The notes: generated from the sequence alone by a model not told the origin. Shown: positions 50,993-61,564, counted from the stretch's first letter. The stretch: 64,000 bases of DNA from Frigoribacterium sp. SL97 (GCF_026625765.1 NZ_CP113062.1:2914001-2978000), one strand, 5' to 3'. Program-made: numbers and translations.

Positions 50993-52135
50993 ATGCGAGT
51001 CGTGATCGTGACCGAGAGCTTCCTACCCACCGTCAACGGGGTCACCACGAGCGTGCTGCGCGTGCTCGACCACCTGGCCCGACGCGGACACGAGGCCATG
51101 GTCATCGCCCCGGCGGGCCGCGGGACCACGAGCTACGCCGGCTTCCCCGTCCACCGGGTGCCGTCCGTGGCCTACCGCCAGTTCCCGGTCGGTCTGCCGA
51201 ACCCGCAGGTCGCGGCCGCCATCGCCGGGTTCCGACCCGACGTCGTGCACGTCGCCTCGCCGTTCCTGCTCGGCGCCCAGGCCATCGCCGCGGCGGCACG
51301 CCTGGGCGTGCCCTCGGTCGCCGTCTTCCAGACCGACGTCGCCCGGTACGCGGGGACGAACGGCCTCGGGCTCGGCTCGGCCGTCGCCTGGCGGCTCGTG
51401 CGCCGGATCCACGACCAGGCCACGACGACGCTGGTCCCCTCGCGCGCCTCCTTGCGGGACCTCGAGACGGCCGGCGTGGGCCGGCTCGCGACCTGGGGGC
51501 GTGGAGTCGACTCGGCCCTGTTCCACCCGAACCGCAAGTCGGGCGACGCGGTGCGCGCCCTGCGGGAGTCCTGGGGCGCACCCGATCAGGTGCTCGTCGG
51601 CTACGTGGGCCGGCTGGCCCCCGAGAAACAGGTCGAGCGGCTGGCCGCCCTGCGCCCCCTGCGGGAGGCCCGCCTCGTGGTCGTCGGGGGCGGCCCCTCA
51701 CTGCCCGCCCTCCGCCGCCGCCTGCGACAGCTCGACCCGGTGTTCACCGGCCCTCTGCACGGTGAGCACCTCGCGGACGCCTATGCGGCGCTCGACGTGT
51801 TCGTGCACACCGGCTCGACCGAGACCTTCGGTCAGACCGTCCAGGAGGCCCACGCCAGCGGACTGCCGGTCGTGGCCCCGGCCGCGGGCGGGCCCCTCGA
51901 CCTGGTGCGGCACGGGGTCGACGGGTTCCTCTTCGAGCCCCGCCACGACCACTCGCTCCGCCGGAGCGTCCGCACCCTGGTCGCGTCGGACGAGCTGCGG
52001 GCCCGCTTCGGCGAGGCCGGCAGGCGGGCGGTCGTCGGACGCACGTGGGAGACGCTCGGCGACGAGCTCGTCGAGCACTACCGACGGGCGATGGCGAGCG
52101 TCCGCGACGGGGCTGAGCGCGCCTCCGTCCGCTGA
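50993..52135 (+). CDS. GT4 glycosyltransferase, GDP-mannose-dependent mannosyltransferase-like (MgtA/PimB type)
   Basis: 380 residues from ATG 50993, with GAGGAGG about 4 bases upstream. The N-terminus MRVVIVTESFLPTVNGVTTSVLRVLDHL is typical of mannosyltransferases that build phosphatidylinositol mannosides or glucuronosyl-diacylglycerol mannolipids. The donor site shows VGYVGRLAPEKQVERL and HTGSTETFGQTVQEAHASGLPVVA. The divergent manC gene supports GDP-mannose as donor. The acceptor remains unknown. Confidence 0.9.
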   Translation: MRVVIVTESFLPTVNGVTTSVLRVLDHLARRGHEAMVIAPAGRGTTSYAGFPVHRVPSVAYRQFPVGLPNPQVAAAIAGFRPDVVHVASPFLLGAQAIAAAARLGVPSVAVFQTDVARYAGTNGLGLGSAVAWRLVRRIHDQATTTLVPSRASLRDLETAGVGRLATWGRGVDSALFHPNRKSGDAVRALRESWGAPDQVLVGYVGRLAPEKQVERLAALRPLREARLVVVGGGPSLPALRRRLRQLDPVFTGPLHGEHLADAYAALDVFVHTGSTETFGQTVQEAHASGLPVVAPAAGGPLDLVRHGVDGFLFEPRHDHSLRRSVRTLVASDELRARFGEAGRRAVVGRTWETLGDELVEHYRRAMASVRDGAERASVR

Positions 52136-52221
52136 TCGCGGGGCCGGGCCGACGGGTCCGTCTTGTCTCGACGTCGAACGACTTCGGAGGGGCGGGGCCG
52201 CGTCCGCACTCGGCGGGAACA

Positions 52222-52227
52222 TAGACT
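52222..52227 (+). promoter_or_regulatory. Candidate -10 element for the sdh operon
   Basis: TAGACT in the 186-base gap before sdhC, predicting a leader of about 88 bases. The leader holds GAGGAG 8 bases before the ATG. I see no confident -35 and no recognisable riboswitch. Confidence 0.45.
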
Positions 52228-52321
52228 GGACAGGTTCTGAGAACGCCACCAGCGGACACGGCTGTCCCTCGTACCGATCGAGCGAGAGCGTCGTCCGCCC
52301 CATCCGCGAGGAGAAGTGCTC

Positions 52322-52774
52322 ATGGCCGAGCAGTCGACGCGAACGGTCGCATCACCGGCAGGCAGACCGGGTGCACCGAAGATCAGTGCGCCCAAGGCGC
52401 CCGGGAAGATCGCCGGCACCCTCTACCGGGGCCGTGAGGGCATGTGGTCGTGGGTCCTCCACCGCATCACCGGCGTGAGCATCTACTTCTTCCTGCTGGT
52501 GCACATCCTCGACACCGCCCTGGTGCGGATCAGCCCCGAGGCCTACAACGCGGTGATCGGCACCTACAAGAACCCGATCATGGGGCTCGGCGAGACCGGC
52601 CTCGTCGCCGCGATCCTGTTCCACGCCCTGAACGGCCTGCGGATCATCCTCATCGACTTCTGGGGCCCCGGCACCAAGTACCAGCGCGTCATGTTCTGGG
52701 TCGTCATCGGCCTCGCCGTGGTCCTGTTCGCCGGTTTCGCCCCGCGCCACCTGATGAACGTCTTCTCGGAGTAG
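52322..52774 (+). CDS. sdhC: Succinate dehydrogenase cytochrome b556 subunit (SdhC)
   Basis: 150 residues from ATG 52322. A polar N-terminus leads to three membrane helices. WSWVLHRITGVSIYFFLLVHILD carries the conserved H-R-x-(T/S)-G motif and a haem/quinone-site His; a further His is in ILFHALNGLRI. It anchors the SdhAB heads and passes electrons to quinone. First gene of sdhCDAB. Confidence 0.94.
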   Translation: MAEQSTRTVASPAGRPGAPKISAPKAPGKIAGTLYRGREGMWSWVLHRITGVSIYFFLLVHILDTALVRISPEAYNAVIGTYKNPIMGLGETGLVAAILFHALNGLRIILIDFWGPGTKYQRVMFWVVIGLAVVLFAGFAPRHLMNVFSE

Positions 52775-52778
52775 AGCC

Positions 52779-53228
52779 ATGACCACCCAGACCGTCGAAG
52801 CCCCGCGCTCGGCCCGTGCGGCCCAGCGCTCCACCAACTACGAGAAGTGGGGCTGGATCTACATGCGCGCCAGCGGCCTGCTGCTCGTCGTGCTCGTGTT
52901 CGGCCACCTGTTCATCAACCTGCTCGCGAGCGAGGGCGGCGTCAAGGCCATCGACTTCGCCTTCGTGGCCGGCAAGTGGGCCAGCCCGTTCTGGCAGGTC
53001 TACGACACCCTCCTCCTCTGGCTCGCGCTGATCCACGGCACGAACGGCATGCGGACGATCGTCAACGACTACATCTCGAAGCCGACGGTGCGCAAGGTCC
53101 TGCTCGTCACGCTCGTCACCTCGACCGTCGTCCTGCTCGTCCTCGGCACGCTCGTGATCTACACGTTCGACCCGTGCCCCGCGAACGCCCCGGCCGACCT
53201 GCTGCCGTCGTTCTGCACCGCCGGCTAG
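52779..53228 (+). CDS. sdhD: Succinate dehydrogenase membrane anchor subunit (SdhD)
   Basis: 149 residues, 4 bases after sdhC. Three helices: YMRASGLLLVVLVFGHLFINLL (with a likely haem-ligand His), LLWLALIHGTNGMRTIVNDY, and a final Val/Leu-rich helix. This matches the actinobacterial SdhD anchor. The C-terminus has two cysteines (DPCPANAP, PSFCTAG). Confidence 0.92.
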   Translation: MTTQTVEAPRSARAAQRSTNYEKWGWIYMRASGLLLVVLVFGHLFINLLASEGGVKAIDFAFVAGKWASPFWQVYDTLLLWLALIHGTNGMRTIVNDYISKPTVRKVLLVTLVTSTVVLLVLGTLVIYTFDPCPANAPADLLPSFCTAG

Positions 53229-53286
53229 CCACCCGGCCCACCGTCCACTCCGGCCACCGGCCGCACGTCCCCCACCGGAAAGAACC

Positions 53287-55095
<1,809 letters not shown>

Positions 55096-55096
55096 C

Positions 55097-55852
55097 ATGA
55101 GCACCGCTGTCCTCGAGAACAAGCCCCAGGGCGCCGACGCCGTCCCCACGTTCACGGCGACCCTGATCATCCGCCGGTTCGACCCCGAGGTCGACGACGA
55201 GCCCCGCTGGCAGGACTTCGACGTCCAGGTGCTGCCGACGGACCGGGTGCTCGACGCCCTGCACCAGATCAAGTGGGAGCAGGACGGTTCGCTGACCTTC
55301 CGTCGTTCGTGCGCCCACGGCGTCTGCGGCTCCGACGCGATGCGCATCAACGGTCGCAACCGGTTGGCCTGCAAGACGCTGATCAAGGACCTCGACATCT
55401 CGCAGCCGATCTACGTCGAAGCCATCAAGGGGCTTCCCCTCGAGAAGGACCTCGTCGTCGACATGGAGCCCTTCTTCCAGTCGTACCGCGAGATCCAGCC
55501 GTTCCTCATGGCCTCGTCCAAGCCCGAGAAGGAGCGCCTGCAGAGCGCCACCCAGCGTGAGCGCTTCGACGACACGACCAAGTGCATCCTCTGCGCCGCC
55601 TGCACGTCGAGCTGCCCGGTGTTCTGGACCGACGGCCAGTACTTCGGTCCGGCCGCCATCGTCAACGCGCACCGCTTCATCTTCGACTCGCGCGACGAGG
55701 GTGCGCAGGTGCGCCTCGACATCCTGAACGACAAAGAAGGCGTGTGGCGCTGCCGCACCACCTTCAACTGCACCGAGGCCTGCCCGCGCGGCATCCAGGT
55801 GACGCAGGCCATCGCCGAGGTCAAGCAGGCCGTCTTGCGCGGACGGGCCTGA
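55097..55852 (+). CDS. sdhB: Succinate dehydrogenase iron-sulfur subunit (SdhB)
   Basis: 251 residues. The [2Fe-2S] cluster site is RRSCAHGVCGSDAM with Cys in RLACKTL; the [4Fe-4S] and [3Fe-4S] sites are CILCAACTSSCP and CTEACPRGI. It relays electrons from SdhA to the membrane anchors. Its stop is followed at once by a strong terminator, ending the sdhCDAB operon. Confidence 0.97.
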   Translation: MSTAVLENKPQGADAVPTFTATLIIRRFDPEVDDEPRWQDFDVQVLPTDRVLDALHQIKWEQDGSLTFRRSCAHGVCGSDAMRINGRNRLACKTLIKDLDISQPIYVEAIKGLPLEKDLVVDMEPFFQSYREIQPFLMASSKPEKERLQSATQRERFDDTTKCILCAACTSSCPVFWTDGQYFGPAAIVNAHRFIFDSRDEGAQVRLDILNDKEGVWRCRTTFNCTEACPRGIQVTQAIAEVKQAVLRGRA

Positions 55853-55867
55853 CACCGAGCCACCTCC

Positions 55868-55910
55868 ACGAGAGAGGGCCCGACCACCATGTGGTCGGGC
55901 CCTCTCTCGT
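55868..55910. terminator. Bidirectional terminator after sdhB
   Basis: A perfect 20-bp inverted repeat (55868-55887 and 55891-55910) around CAT. It sits 15 bases after sdhB and before the convergent gene ending at 55954. The outer stem ACGAGAGAG/CTCTCTCGT resembles that of the terminator at 40379. Confidence 0.92.
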
Positions 55911-55953
55911 CCGACGGGTCGCGGCGGCGCATGGACGCACGTCGACGACCTGG

Positions 55954-56301
55954 TCAGTCGTCCTCGACGATGCAGGCGGCCTCGAGGCCGAGGGCGAGTC
56001 GTAGCGCGACCGACACCCCGGTCTCGCCTTCGTCGCCCATCGGGGCGACGGCGTCGATCCAGAACACCGGTAGGGGCACCGAGGGCGGGTCGGGCAGCAG
56101 ACGGTGGACCTCGTCCGCCTCGGTCAGTTCGGCCGCCTGGTAGACGGTGAGCAGCGGAACCCCACCCGCCCCGAACACCTGGAGGGCGTCGCCGCCGTCG
56201 ATCTCGCGCACGCCGAGCGAACCGTCGACCGCGTGGGCCGCCGTCGCGAGGTCGAGCTGGTCGTAGACGTGCGGACTCAGGATGGTGATGTCGCGGGGCA
56301 T
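55954..56301 (-). CDS. Uncharacterised small protein, coupled to the upstream DUF6177-like gene
   Basis: 115 residues from ATG 56301, overlapping the upstream stop as ATGA. It starts MPRDITILSPHVYDQLDLAT and is acidic, with FGAGGVPLLTVYQ and PVFWIDAVAPMGD in the middle and a C-terminal ALRLALGLEAACIVEDD. There is no signal peptide or membrane helix. I do not recognise a family. The overlap suggests that the two proteins work together or form a complex. Confidence 0.75.
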   Translation of the reverse strand: MPRDITILSPHVYDQLDLATAAHAVDGSLGVREIDGGDALQVFGAGGVPLLTVYQAAELTEADEVHRLLPDPPSVPLPVFWIDAVAPMGDEGETGVSVALRLALGLEAACIVEDD

Positions 56302-57509
56302 CAGCTCTCGTCCTCGGCCGGACGCGGACGCTCGGTTCCGGCCTGGGACTCGATGCCGTCGGTCTGGCCGCCGGACCGGCTGCCCGTCCCGGCATCGGCC
56401 TCGGTGATGGCCTCGGCCTCGGCCTCGGCCGTGCTCTCGTGCAGCAGGTCCAGTTCGTGCAGGTCTTCCTCCCACGCCTGGAGCAGAGGGCTGGCGACGA
56501 GCTGGGCGAGCCTCTCGGGGCCGACCGCCTCCAGCGTGCGGTGCAGGGCGTTCCAGCCCGACGTGGCCTCGTCACCCAGCGGCACGACGTAGGCGGGCAG
56601 GCGCGGTCGGCCGACCACGACGACCGGACGTCCGGCGTCGAGGGCGGAGCGTTCGAGGCCGAGCCGACGCACGGACGGTGCGCCGATCAAGAGGGCGACC
56701 GGGTTCGGCGGGGGGTAGGTCACGGCCCGGACGCACCGATCGGACTCGCCCTCGCGGGCGATGACGAGGGCGAAGGTCGGCAGGGACGACTCGGCGATGT
56801 GGCCGAGAGCGTCGGTCAGCCGGGCGATGGCCTCGTCGAGCGTCCCCTCGGTCACGTCGACCGTCAACGCCGTGGTCTCCTCGATGCCGTGGTCGGTGAC
56901 CCGTGCGGTGATCGTCGCCGACAGGTGCGGCCCCTCGACGACGACCCGGACGGTCTCGGGAGCCTGGTGACGGGCGTGTTGGGTGAGGACCCAGCGGTCC
57001 CAGCCGTGGCCCAGGGGCTCGGTCGCCCCCCATCGGGTCGGGACGGTGCCCGAGACCGCCGCTCCCAGGGTCTCGACCGCACCTCCCAGGCTCGTGTCGT
57101 GGGACGCCCTGTGGAGCACCGTGAGGTCGACGCTGAGCTGGCAGGTGGTGTCGACGGCGTCGGCGATGAGGGGCAGCCACCCGGCGGACGGCGCGGCGGG
57201 CACCGAGGCGTCGGGCTCGGTGGCCGCGGCGTCGACGTCGGCGTAGGGCAGGCCCGTGAGGCCGTCCCGGAGACGGTCCTGGTCGTCGTGCACGGCCCAG
57301 ACGCCCCCGGCGGCGACCAGGGCGGCCCGGAGGCCGACGGTGAGGCGCGACCGTTCGCTGGTGACGAGCACGACACGTCGACTCGTCGGGGGTCGACCGA
57401 GGAGGTCCGCGAGCGGACGACTGAGTCGGACGACGCGGGCCCTGCTGTCGACCCGGACGGCGCGCGACGAGATCGCGTCGACCAACGGGTGTCGGATTGG
57501 GGTGCCCAC
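56301..57509 (-). CDS. Uncharacterised protein, DUF6177-like
   Basis: 402 residues, cytoplasmic. The N-terminal third has VVLVTSERSRLTVGLRAALVAAGG, and the middle has PTRWGATEPLGHGWDRWVLTQHARHQAPETVRV, a pattern I recall from the DUF6177 family in actinobacteria (not verified). The last 50 residues are an acidic, low-complexity tail rich in Glu, Ala and Gly. The family has no established function. Its start is divergent from the gene at 57699. Confidence 0.75.
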   Translation of the reverse strand: MGTPIRHPLVDAISSRAVRVDSRARVVRLSRPLADLLGRPPTSRRVVLVTSERSRLTVGLRAALVAAGGVWAVHDDQDRLRDGLTGLPYADVDAAATEPDASVPAAPSAGWLPLIADAVDTTCQLSVDLTVLHRASHDTSLGGAVETLGAAVSGTVPTRWGATEPLGHGWDRWVLTQHARHQAPETVRVVVEGPHLSATITARVTDHGIEETTALTVDVTEGTLDEAIARLTDALGHIAESSLPTFALVIAREGESDRCVRAVTYPPPNPVALLIGAPSVRRLGLERSALDAGRPVVVVGRPRLPAYVVPLGDEATSGWNALHRTLEAVGPERLAQLVASPLLQAWEEDLHELDLLHESTAEAEAEAITEADAGTGSRSGGQTDGIESQAGTERPRPAEDES

Positions 57510-57594
57510 CCGTCGATTCTGCTCCGTGGCGGAGGGCCGTGACCGGATGCACGGCGGACTCGGACCAGCCCGGCCCGAGACGGCCCGCGCGGCC

Positions 57595-57600
57595 TAGGCT
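57595..57600 (+). promoter_or_regulatory. Candidate -10 element upstream of the leader peptide and 57699 gene
   Basis: TAGGCT, 39 bases before the ATG at 57640. It predicts a leader of about 33 bases containing GAGAGG. Confidence 0.45.
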
Positions 57601-57639
57601 GGGTCCCCGTCATCGCCAACGACCCTCGAGAGGCCTGCC

Positions 57640-57702
57640 ATGAACGACGTCCGACGTCTCGACCGACGGCCCTGTAGGCCCGCTCCGCGAGCGATCTCGT
57701 GA
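57640..57702 (+). CDS. Candidate 20-residue leader peptide
   Basis: An ATG with GAGAGG 7 bases upstream opens a 20-codon frame rich in Arg and Pro (MNDVRRLDRRPCRPAPRAIS). Its TGA overlaps the GTG of the next gene as GTGA, the same coupling style used by real operon genes here. It may set translation of the gene behind it. The alternative is that it is only the translated 5' leader. No homologue is known to me. Confidence 0.4.
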   Translation: MNDVRRLDRRPCRPAPRAIS

Positions 57703-58442
57703 GACGACGCCCGTACCGCAACGGCGAACGCCCCCTCGACCAGCGGGAACGCCGACGAGCGTTCGCGGCAGCCGTCCGGACGAGGCCGCCCCTCCGACCC
57801 ACCGCCGACCGGGAGTTCGGTCGGGCTCTCGCGCGCCTCGACGAGCTCGTCGAGAAGGTCCTGCTCTCGGGCGACCACGACCGCTTGCTCGACGAGACGC
57901 GGGTGTCGACCTGGCCTCGCGAACTGGACGCCGGCGTCGCGGTCGTGGTGGACCGGCTCGATCGGCCGCCGTCGGTCGACCGCGCGGCGGTGTCCGCCGC
58001 CGTCGCGGACAACCTGGAGGCGCGCTTCGGCCTGCGTGCGGGAGCATCCCCGACCGAGAGGTCGGTCGTCCTCTGGCAGTCGGTGGCCGGTGCCGACTCG
58101 CGGCTCGCCGAGAACGGGTGGGAGCGTGACGTCCTCTCGGACGACCGAGAGGCGCTGGCCGAGTTCTTCGCCTCGGACGGCGATCCGGTGCGGGCACGTC
58201 TCACGCGGTCGTCGGGTCGCCTGCACCTCGAACTGCGGGGCACGAACGCACCCGTCGGCGACCGGTCGTCGTCGTACGCGGTGCTGTCGAGGTCGAGCGC
58301 ACTCGTCCTCGTCGACGATCCTCGCGGCCTCGTCTCGGTGCTCGACGAGAGCACGGCCGGTGCGCTGCGCGACGTGGTCGTGGCCTGGGGCGAACTGGCC
58401 GACCACCTCGACGAACGACGCGCTGAGACCGGGGCACGCTGA
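57699..58442 (+). CDS. Uncharacterised protein
   Basis: 247 residues, GTG start. Highly charged and soluble: basic first 45 residues, then FGRALARLDELVEKVLL, helix-rich middle, SVVLWQSVAGADSRLAENGWERDV and a C-terminal helix WGELADHLDERRAE. I recognise no domain. Codon usage and frame are consistent with a real gene. It is divergent from the DUF6177-like gene, so the two may be functionally related; no direct evidence shows this. Confidence 0.72.
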   Translation: MRRRPYRNGERPLDQRERRRAFAAAVRTRPPLRPTADREFGRALARLDELVEKVLLSGDHDRLLDETRVSTWPRELDAGVAVVVDRLDRPPSVDRAAVSAAVADNLEARFGLRAGASPTERSVVLWQSVAGADSRLAENGWERDVLSDDREALAEFFASDGDPVRARLTRSSGRLHLELRGTNAPVGDRSSSYAVLSRSSALVLVDDPRGLVSVLDESTAGALRDVVVAWGELADHLDERRAETGAR

Positions 58443-58443
58443 A

Positions 58444-58532
58444 GCCGGACGGTCTTGAGGCCGGACCGTTCTGAGGCCCGACCGTCCTGAGGCCGGAACG
58501 CCCCGAGGCCCGACGGCCCCGAGGTCGGACGG
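58444..58532 (+). repeat. Degenerate 16-bp tandem repeat, about 5.5 copies
   Basis: Five successive 16-base units of the form GCC(G/C)GA(C/A)(C/G)G(T/C)(C/T)(T/C)(T/C)(T/C/G)GAG start at 58444 and are followed by a partial sixth. They lie directly after the stop of the 57699 gene and before ptsI ends at 58580 on the other strand. A weak GC-rich hairpin follows near 58545. The tandem array is the only short-unit DNA repeat I noticed in the window. Confidence 0.75.
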
Positions 58533-58579
58533 ACGACGAACGACGCCGCCCCCCGGGAGGGGCGACGCCATCCCGACCG

Positions 58580-60229
58580 TCAGACGGTGACGGCTTCGGC
58601 TGCCTGTCGCGCGCCCGCGGCGGTGGTCGCCGCGACGGCGGCGGCCGCGAGCTCGCGAGCCTGGTCGAGGGTGTACCGGGAGAGCTCGAGGCGCACGTCG
58701 GCCAACGCGGCCGGCGTCATCGAGAGCGTGGTCGCCCCCAGACCGACGAGCACGACGGCCAGCAGGGGGTCGGCCGCGGCCTCGCCGCAGATGCCGACCG
58801 GCTTGCCGGCTGCGGCACCGGCGTCGCCGAGCGACTTGACCAGACGCAGCACGGCGGGGTGCCAGGGGTCTTGATAGGCGGCCACGGAGCCGAGCATGCG
58901 GTCGGCCGCCATCGTGTACTGGGTGAGGTCGTTCGTCCCGACGCTGACGAAGTCGGCGCTGGCGAAGATCTGGTCCGCGAGCACCGCGAGCGAGGGGACC
59001 TCGGCCATCACGCCGACCGTCTTCAGGCCGAGTTCTCGGCCGAGGGCGACGAAGTACTCGGTCTCTTCGGCGTCGCTGACCATGGGCGCCATGACCCACA
59101 GGTCGGCGGTGGTCGCCGCCTGTGCCTGCGCCAAGGCGGTGAGCTGGTCGCGCAGGATGTCTTCTTTGACGCGCAGGGCGCGGAGGCCGCGCAGGCCGAG
59201 CGCGGGATTCTCCTCGTGGGCGTCGTTCAGGAAGCTGAGCGGCTTGTCGGCGCCCGCGTCGAGGGCGCGCACGACGACCTTCTTGCCCGGGAAGGCCTCG
59301 AGCAGGGCGGTGTAGCTCGCCGTCTGGCTCTCGACGGTGGGCGCGGTGGAATTGCCGAGGAAGAGGAACTCGGTGCGGAACAGTCCGACGCCTTCGGCAC
59401 CCAGTTCGATGGCCCCGGCCGCCTCGGCCGGCGCGCCGAGGTTCGCGAGCAGCGGGACGGTGTGGCCGTCGGCCAGCGCGCCCTCGGTGAGCGGCGCGGC
59501 AGCGGCGGCGGCGCGGTCGGCGATGCGCTTCTCGGCGTCGGCGACCTCGTCGGCGGAAGGGTCGACCGTGACGACGCCGGTCGCGGCGTCGGCGACGACG
59601 ATCGTGCCGTCGGCGAGGTCGAGGGCACCGGTCACCCCGACGATCGCGGGGATCGACTTGGACCGGGCGAGGATGGCCGTGTGCGACGTGGGTCCGCCAT
59701 CACGCGTGACCAGTGCGAGCACCTTGTCGAGGTCGAGCAGGGCGGTGTCGGCAGGCGCGAGGTCGGGCGCGACGAGCACGAACGGGGTGTCGCTCTCGGG
59801 CACCCCGGGAGCCGGGACGCCTCGCAGCGAGGCGATGACGCGCTGCGCCACGTCGCCGAGGTCCGTCGCGCGTTCGGCCATGTAGCCCCCCATGCCGATC
59901 AGGAGGTCCTGGAAGGCGGCGAACGCCTCGTGCACGGCGCGTTCACCGGTGCGACCGTCGTCGATGCGGGCCTTCACGTCGTCGGTGAGGGTGGGGTCCT
60001 GGGCCATCAGCGACTGGGCGTCGAGGACGTCCTTCGCCTCGCCGCCGGCCTTCTCGCCGCGGGCCGTGAGGTCGGCGGCGACCGCGGAGAGGGCGGTGAG
60101 CACGGCGTCGTACTCGAGAGCCGCGTCGGCGGTGCGGGGGTCGGTGCCCGGCTCGGGCAGCGGATCGGGCATCTTCTTGACGGGGCCGACGGCCACTCCA
60201 CGTCCGACGCCAACGCCCTGTAGTGCCAC
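58580..60229 (-). CDS. ptsI: PTS enzyme I (phosphoenolpyruvate-protein phosphotransferase)
   Basis: 549 residues from GTG 60229, slightly short of the usual ~570. It moves phosphate from phosphoenolpyruvate to HPr, starting all PTS uptake, including the EIIA/EIIB pair at 40470-41220. The phosphohistidine loop TRDGGPTSHTAILAR, the PEP-binding GVGLFRTEFLFL, SVGTNDLTQYTMAADR and the catalytic-Cys region GICGEAAADP are intact. No ptsH (HPr) gene is adjacent. Confidence 0.96.
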   Translation of the reverse strand: MALQGVGVGRGVAVGPVKKMPDPLPEPGTDPRTADAALEYDAVLTALSAVAADLTARGEKAGGEAKDVLDAQSLMAQDPTLTDDVKARIDDGRTGERAVHEAFAAFQDLLIGMGGYMAERATDLGDVAQRVIASLRGVPAPGVPESDTPFVLVAPDLAPADTALLDLDKVLALVTRDGGPTSHTAILARSKSIPAIVGVTGALDLADGTIVVADAATGVVTVDPSADEVADAEKRIADRAAAAAAPLTEGALADGHTVPLLANLGAPAEAAGAIELGAEGVGLFRTEFLFLGNSTAPTVESQTASYTALLEAFPGKKVVVRALDAGADKPLSFLNDAHEENPALGLRGLRALRVKEDILRDQLTALAQAQAATTADLWVMAPMVSDAEETEYFVALGRELGLKTVGVMAEVPSLAVLADQIFASADFVSVGTNDLTQYTMAADRMLGSVAAYQDPWHPAVLRLVKSLGDAGAAAGKPVGICGEAAADPLLAVVLVGLGATTLSMTPAALADVRLELSRYTLDQARELAAAAVAATTAAGARQAAEAVTV

Positions 60230-60381
60230 GGTGAACCTCTTCGAGTCTCGATGGTGGGGACGTGCGGCAGGACGCCGGGCACGCCCACGGTCGGTCCATC
60301 GTAGACGGAACGTCCGGACGTCCGGTCAGCGCCGATCCCGGGCTCGACCGAGGTGGCCGGGCCGCGTCGCCCGGCCACCCC

Positions 60382-60387
60382 TACCCT
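60382..60387 (+). promoter_or_regulatory. -10 element of a leaderless promoter for the YihY-like gene
   Basis: TACCCT ends 6 bases before the ATG at 60394. Confidence 0.45.
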
Positions 60388-60393
60388 GGACGC

Positions 60394-61554
60394 ATGCGCG
60401 CGCCGTGGACCCGAGAACCGACGCCCGACCCGGCCGAGGCGATCCGCGCCTCCGCGGCGGGACGCCCGTCCGGACGCGCCCGGCGGGCCGGCTCACGCGT
60501 CGTGGGGTCGCGGCCGACCCGGGTGCTGGCGCGGCACGTCACGGCGAAGGGGCCGCTGCTCGCGGCCGGGTTGACCTACCAGGCGCTCTTCGCCCTGTTC
60601 GCGGCCCTGTGGGTGGGCTTCTCGGTCGCGGGGTTCGTCGTCTCGGGCGACCAGGTGCTCCGTGACGAGTTGATCGTGTTCATCCGCTCGGCCGTCCCCG
60701 GGCTCATCCAGGACGTCGACGGCACGGGCGTCGTCGACCCCGAGTTGCTGCTCGACGCGTCGGTCTTCGGTTGGACCGGCGCGGTCGCCCTGCTCGGCCT
60801 GCTGGTGTCGTCCGTCACGCTGCTCGGCAGCATGCGCGACTGCGTGCGCATCGTGTTCCGGGCACCGCAACCGGTCACGCCGCTCGGCCGACTGATCGTG
60901 CGCGACCTCGGCCTGGCCCTCGCATTCGGGGCCGCGGTCGTCGTGTCGGCGACGCTGTCGCTGCTCAGCACCACGGCGGTCTCGGGCCTGTTGTCCGGGG
61001 TGGGCGTCTCGACCCGGTCGATCGCGGGCGAGGCGACCCTGCGCGGGGTCGGCATCGTGCTCGTGTTCGTCTTCGAGACCGCGGTGCTGGCCGTCCTGTT
61101 CCGCGTGTTGGCCGGGCTGCACATCCCCTTCCGTCGACTGCTCGCGGGGGCGATGCTCGGAGCGGCCGGGTTCGTCTCGCTGACCGTGGTCGGCGGCGTC
61201 GTGCTCCGCGCCACGGGGTCGAACCCCCTGGTCGCCTCGTTCGCGGCCGTCGTCGGACTGTTGATCGTGATCAACCTGCTGTGCCAGGTCCTGCTGCTCA
61301 GCGCCGGCTGGATCGCCGTCGGCATGGACGACCTCGGCGTGCTCGCCGACCCGCATCAGGAGGCGGCCCGCCTCCGCCGCCTCGAGGAGGAACGGCGAGC
61401 CCAGGAGGCGCGGGCCCGGTCGCGGGGCGGTCGTCTGGTGGACGGCGCCCGCGGGCTGCTCTCGCGGTCGCTGCGGGCCGTCCGTCGGGGTGACCCGTCC
61501 GACGCCCCGGGCACGGGGTCTCCCGACGACCCCGGTGACGGTGCCCGCCGCTAG
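60394..61554 (+). CDS. YihY/virulence factor BrkB family membrane protein
   Basis: 386 residues. A basic N-terminus of about 60 residues precedes LLAAGLTYQALFALFAALWVGF, the conserved first helix of the YihY/BrkB family. Five more helices follow, with LLGSMRDCVRIVFR and a LLIVINLLCQVLLLSAGWIAVGMD end. The C-terminal 80 residues are charged and Arg-rich. Members are often mislabelled ribonuclease BN; the function is unknown. Its TAG stop forms the first three bases of the -10 element of the next gene. Confidence 0.9.
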   Translation: MRAPWTREPTPDPAEAIRASAAGRPSGRARRAGSRVVGSRPTRVLARHVTAKGPLLAAGLTYQALFALFAALWVGFSVAGFVVSGDQVLRDELIVFIRSAVPGLIQDVDGTGVVDPELLLDASVFGWTGAVALLGLLVSSVTLLGSMRDCVRIVFRAPQPVTPLGRLIVRDLGLALAFGAAVVVSATLSLLSTTAVSGLLSGVGVSTRSIAGEATLRGVGIVLVFVFETAVLAVLFRVLAGLHIPFRRLLAGAMLGAAGFVSLTVVGGVVLRATGSNPLVASFAAVVGLLIVINLLCQVLLLSAGWIAVGMDDLGVLADPHQEAARLRRLEEERRAQEARARSRGGRLVDGARGLLSRSLRAVRRGDPSDAPGTGSPDDPGDGARR

Positions 61555-61557
61555 TCT
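61552..61557 (+). promoter_or_regulatory. -10 element of a leaderless exonuclease III promoter
   Basis: TAGTCT ends 7 bases before the ATG at 61565. Its first three bases are the stop codon of the preceding gene. Confidence 0.55.
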
Positions 61558-61564
61558 GGAGCCC

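Noticed and set aside
57699..60229. A strong terminator between the 57699 gene and ptsI
   Set aside because: The GC-rich hairpin near 58545 pairs only over about 6 bases before mismatches, unlike the perfect stems elsewhere.
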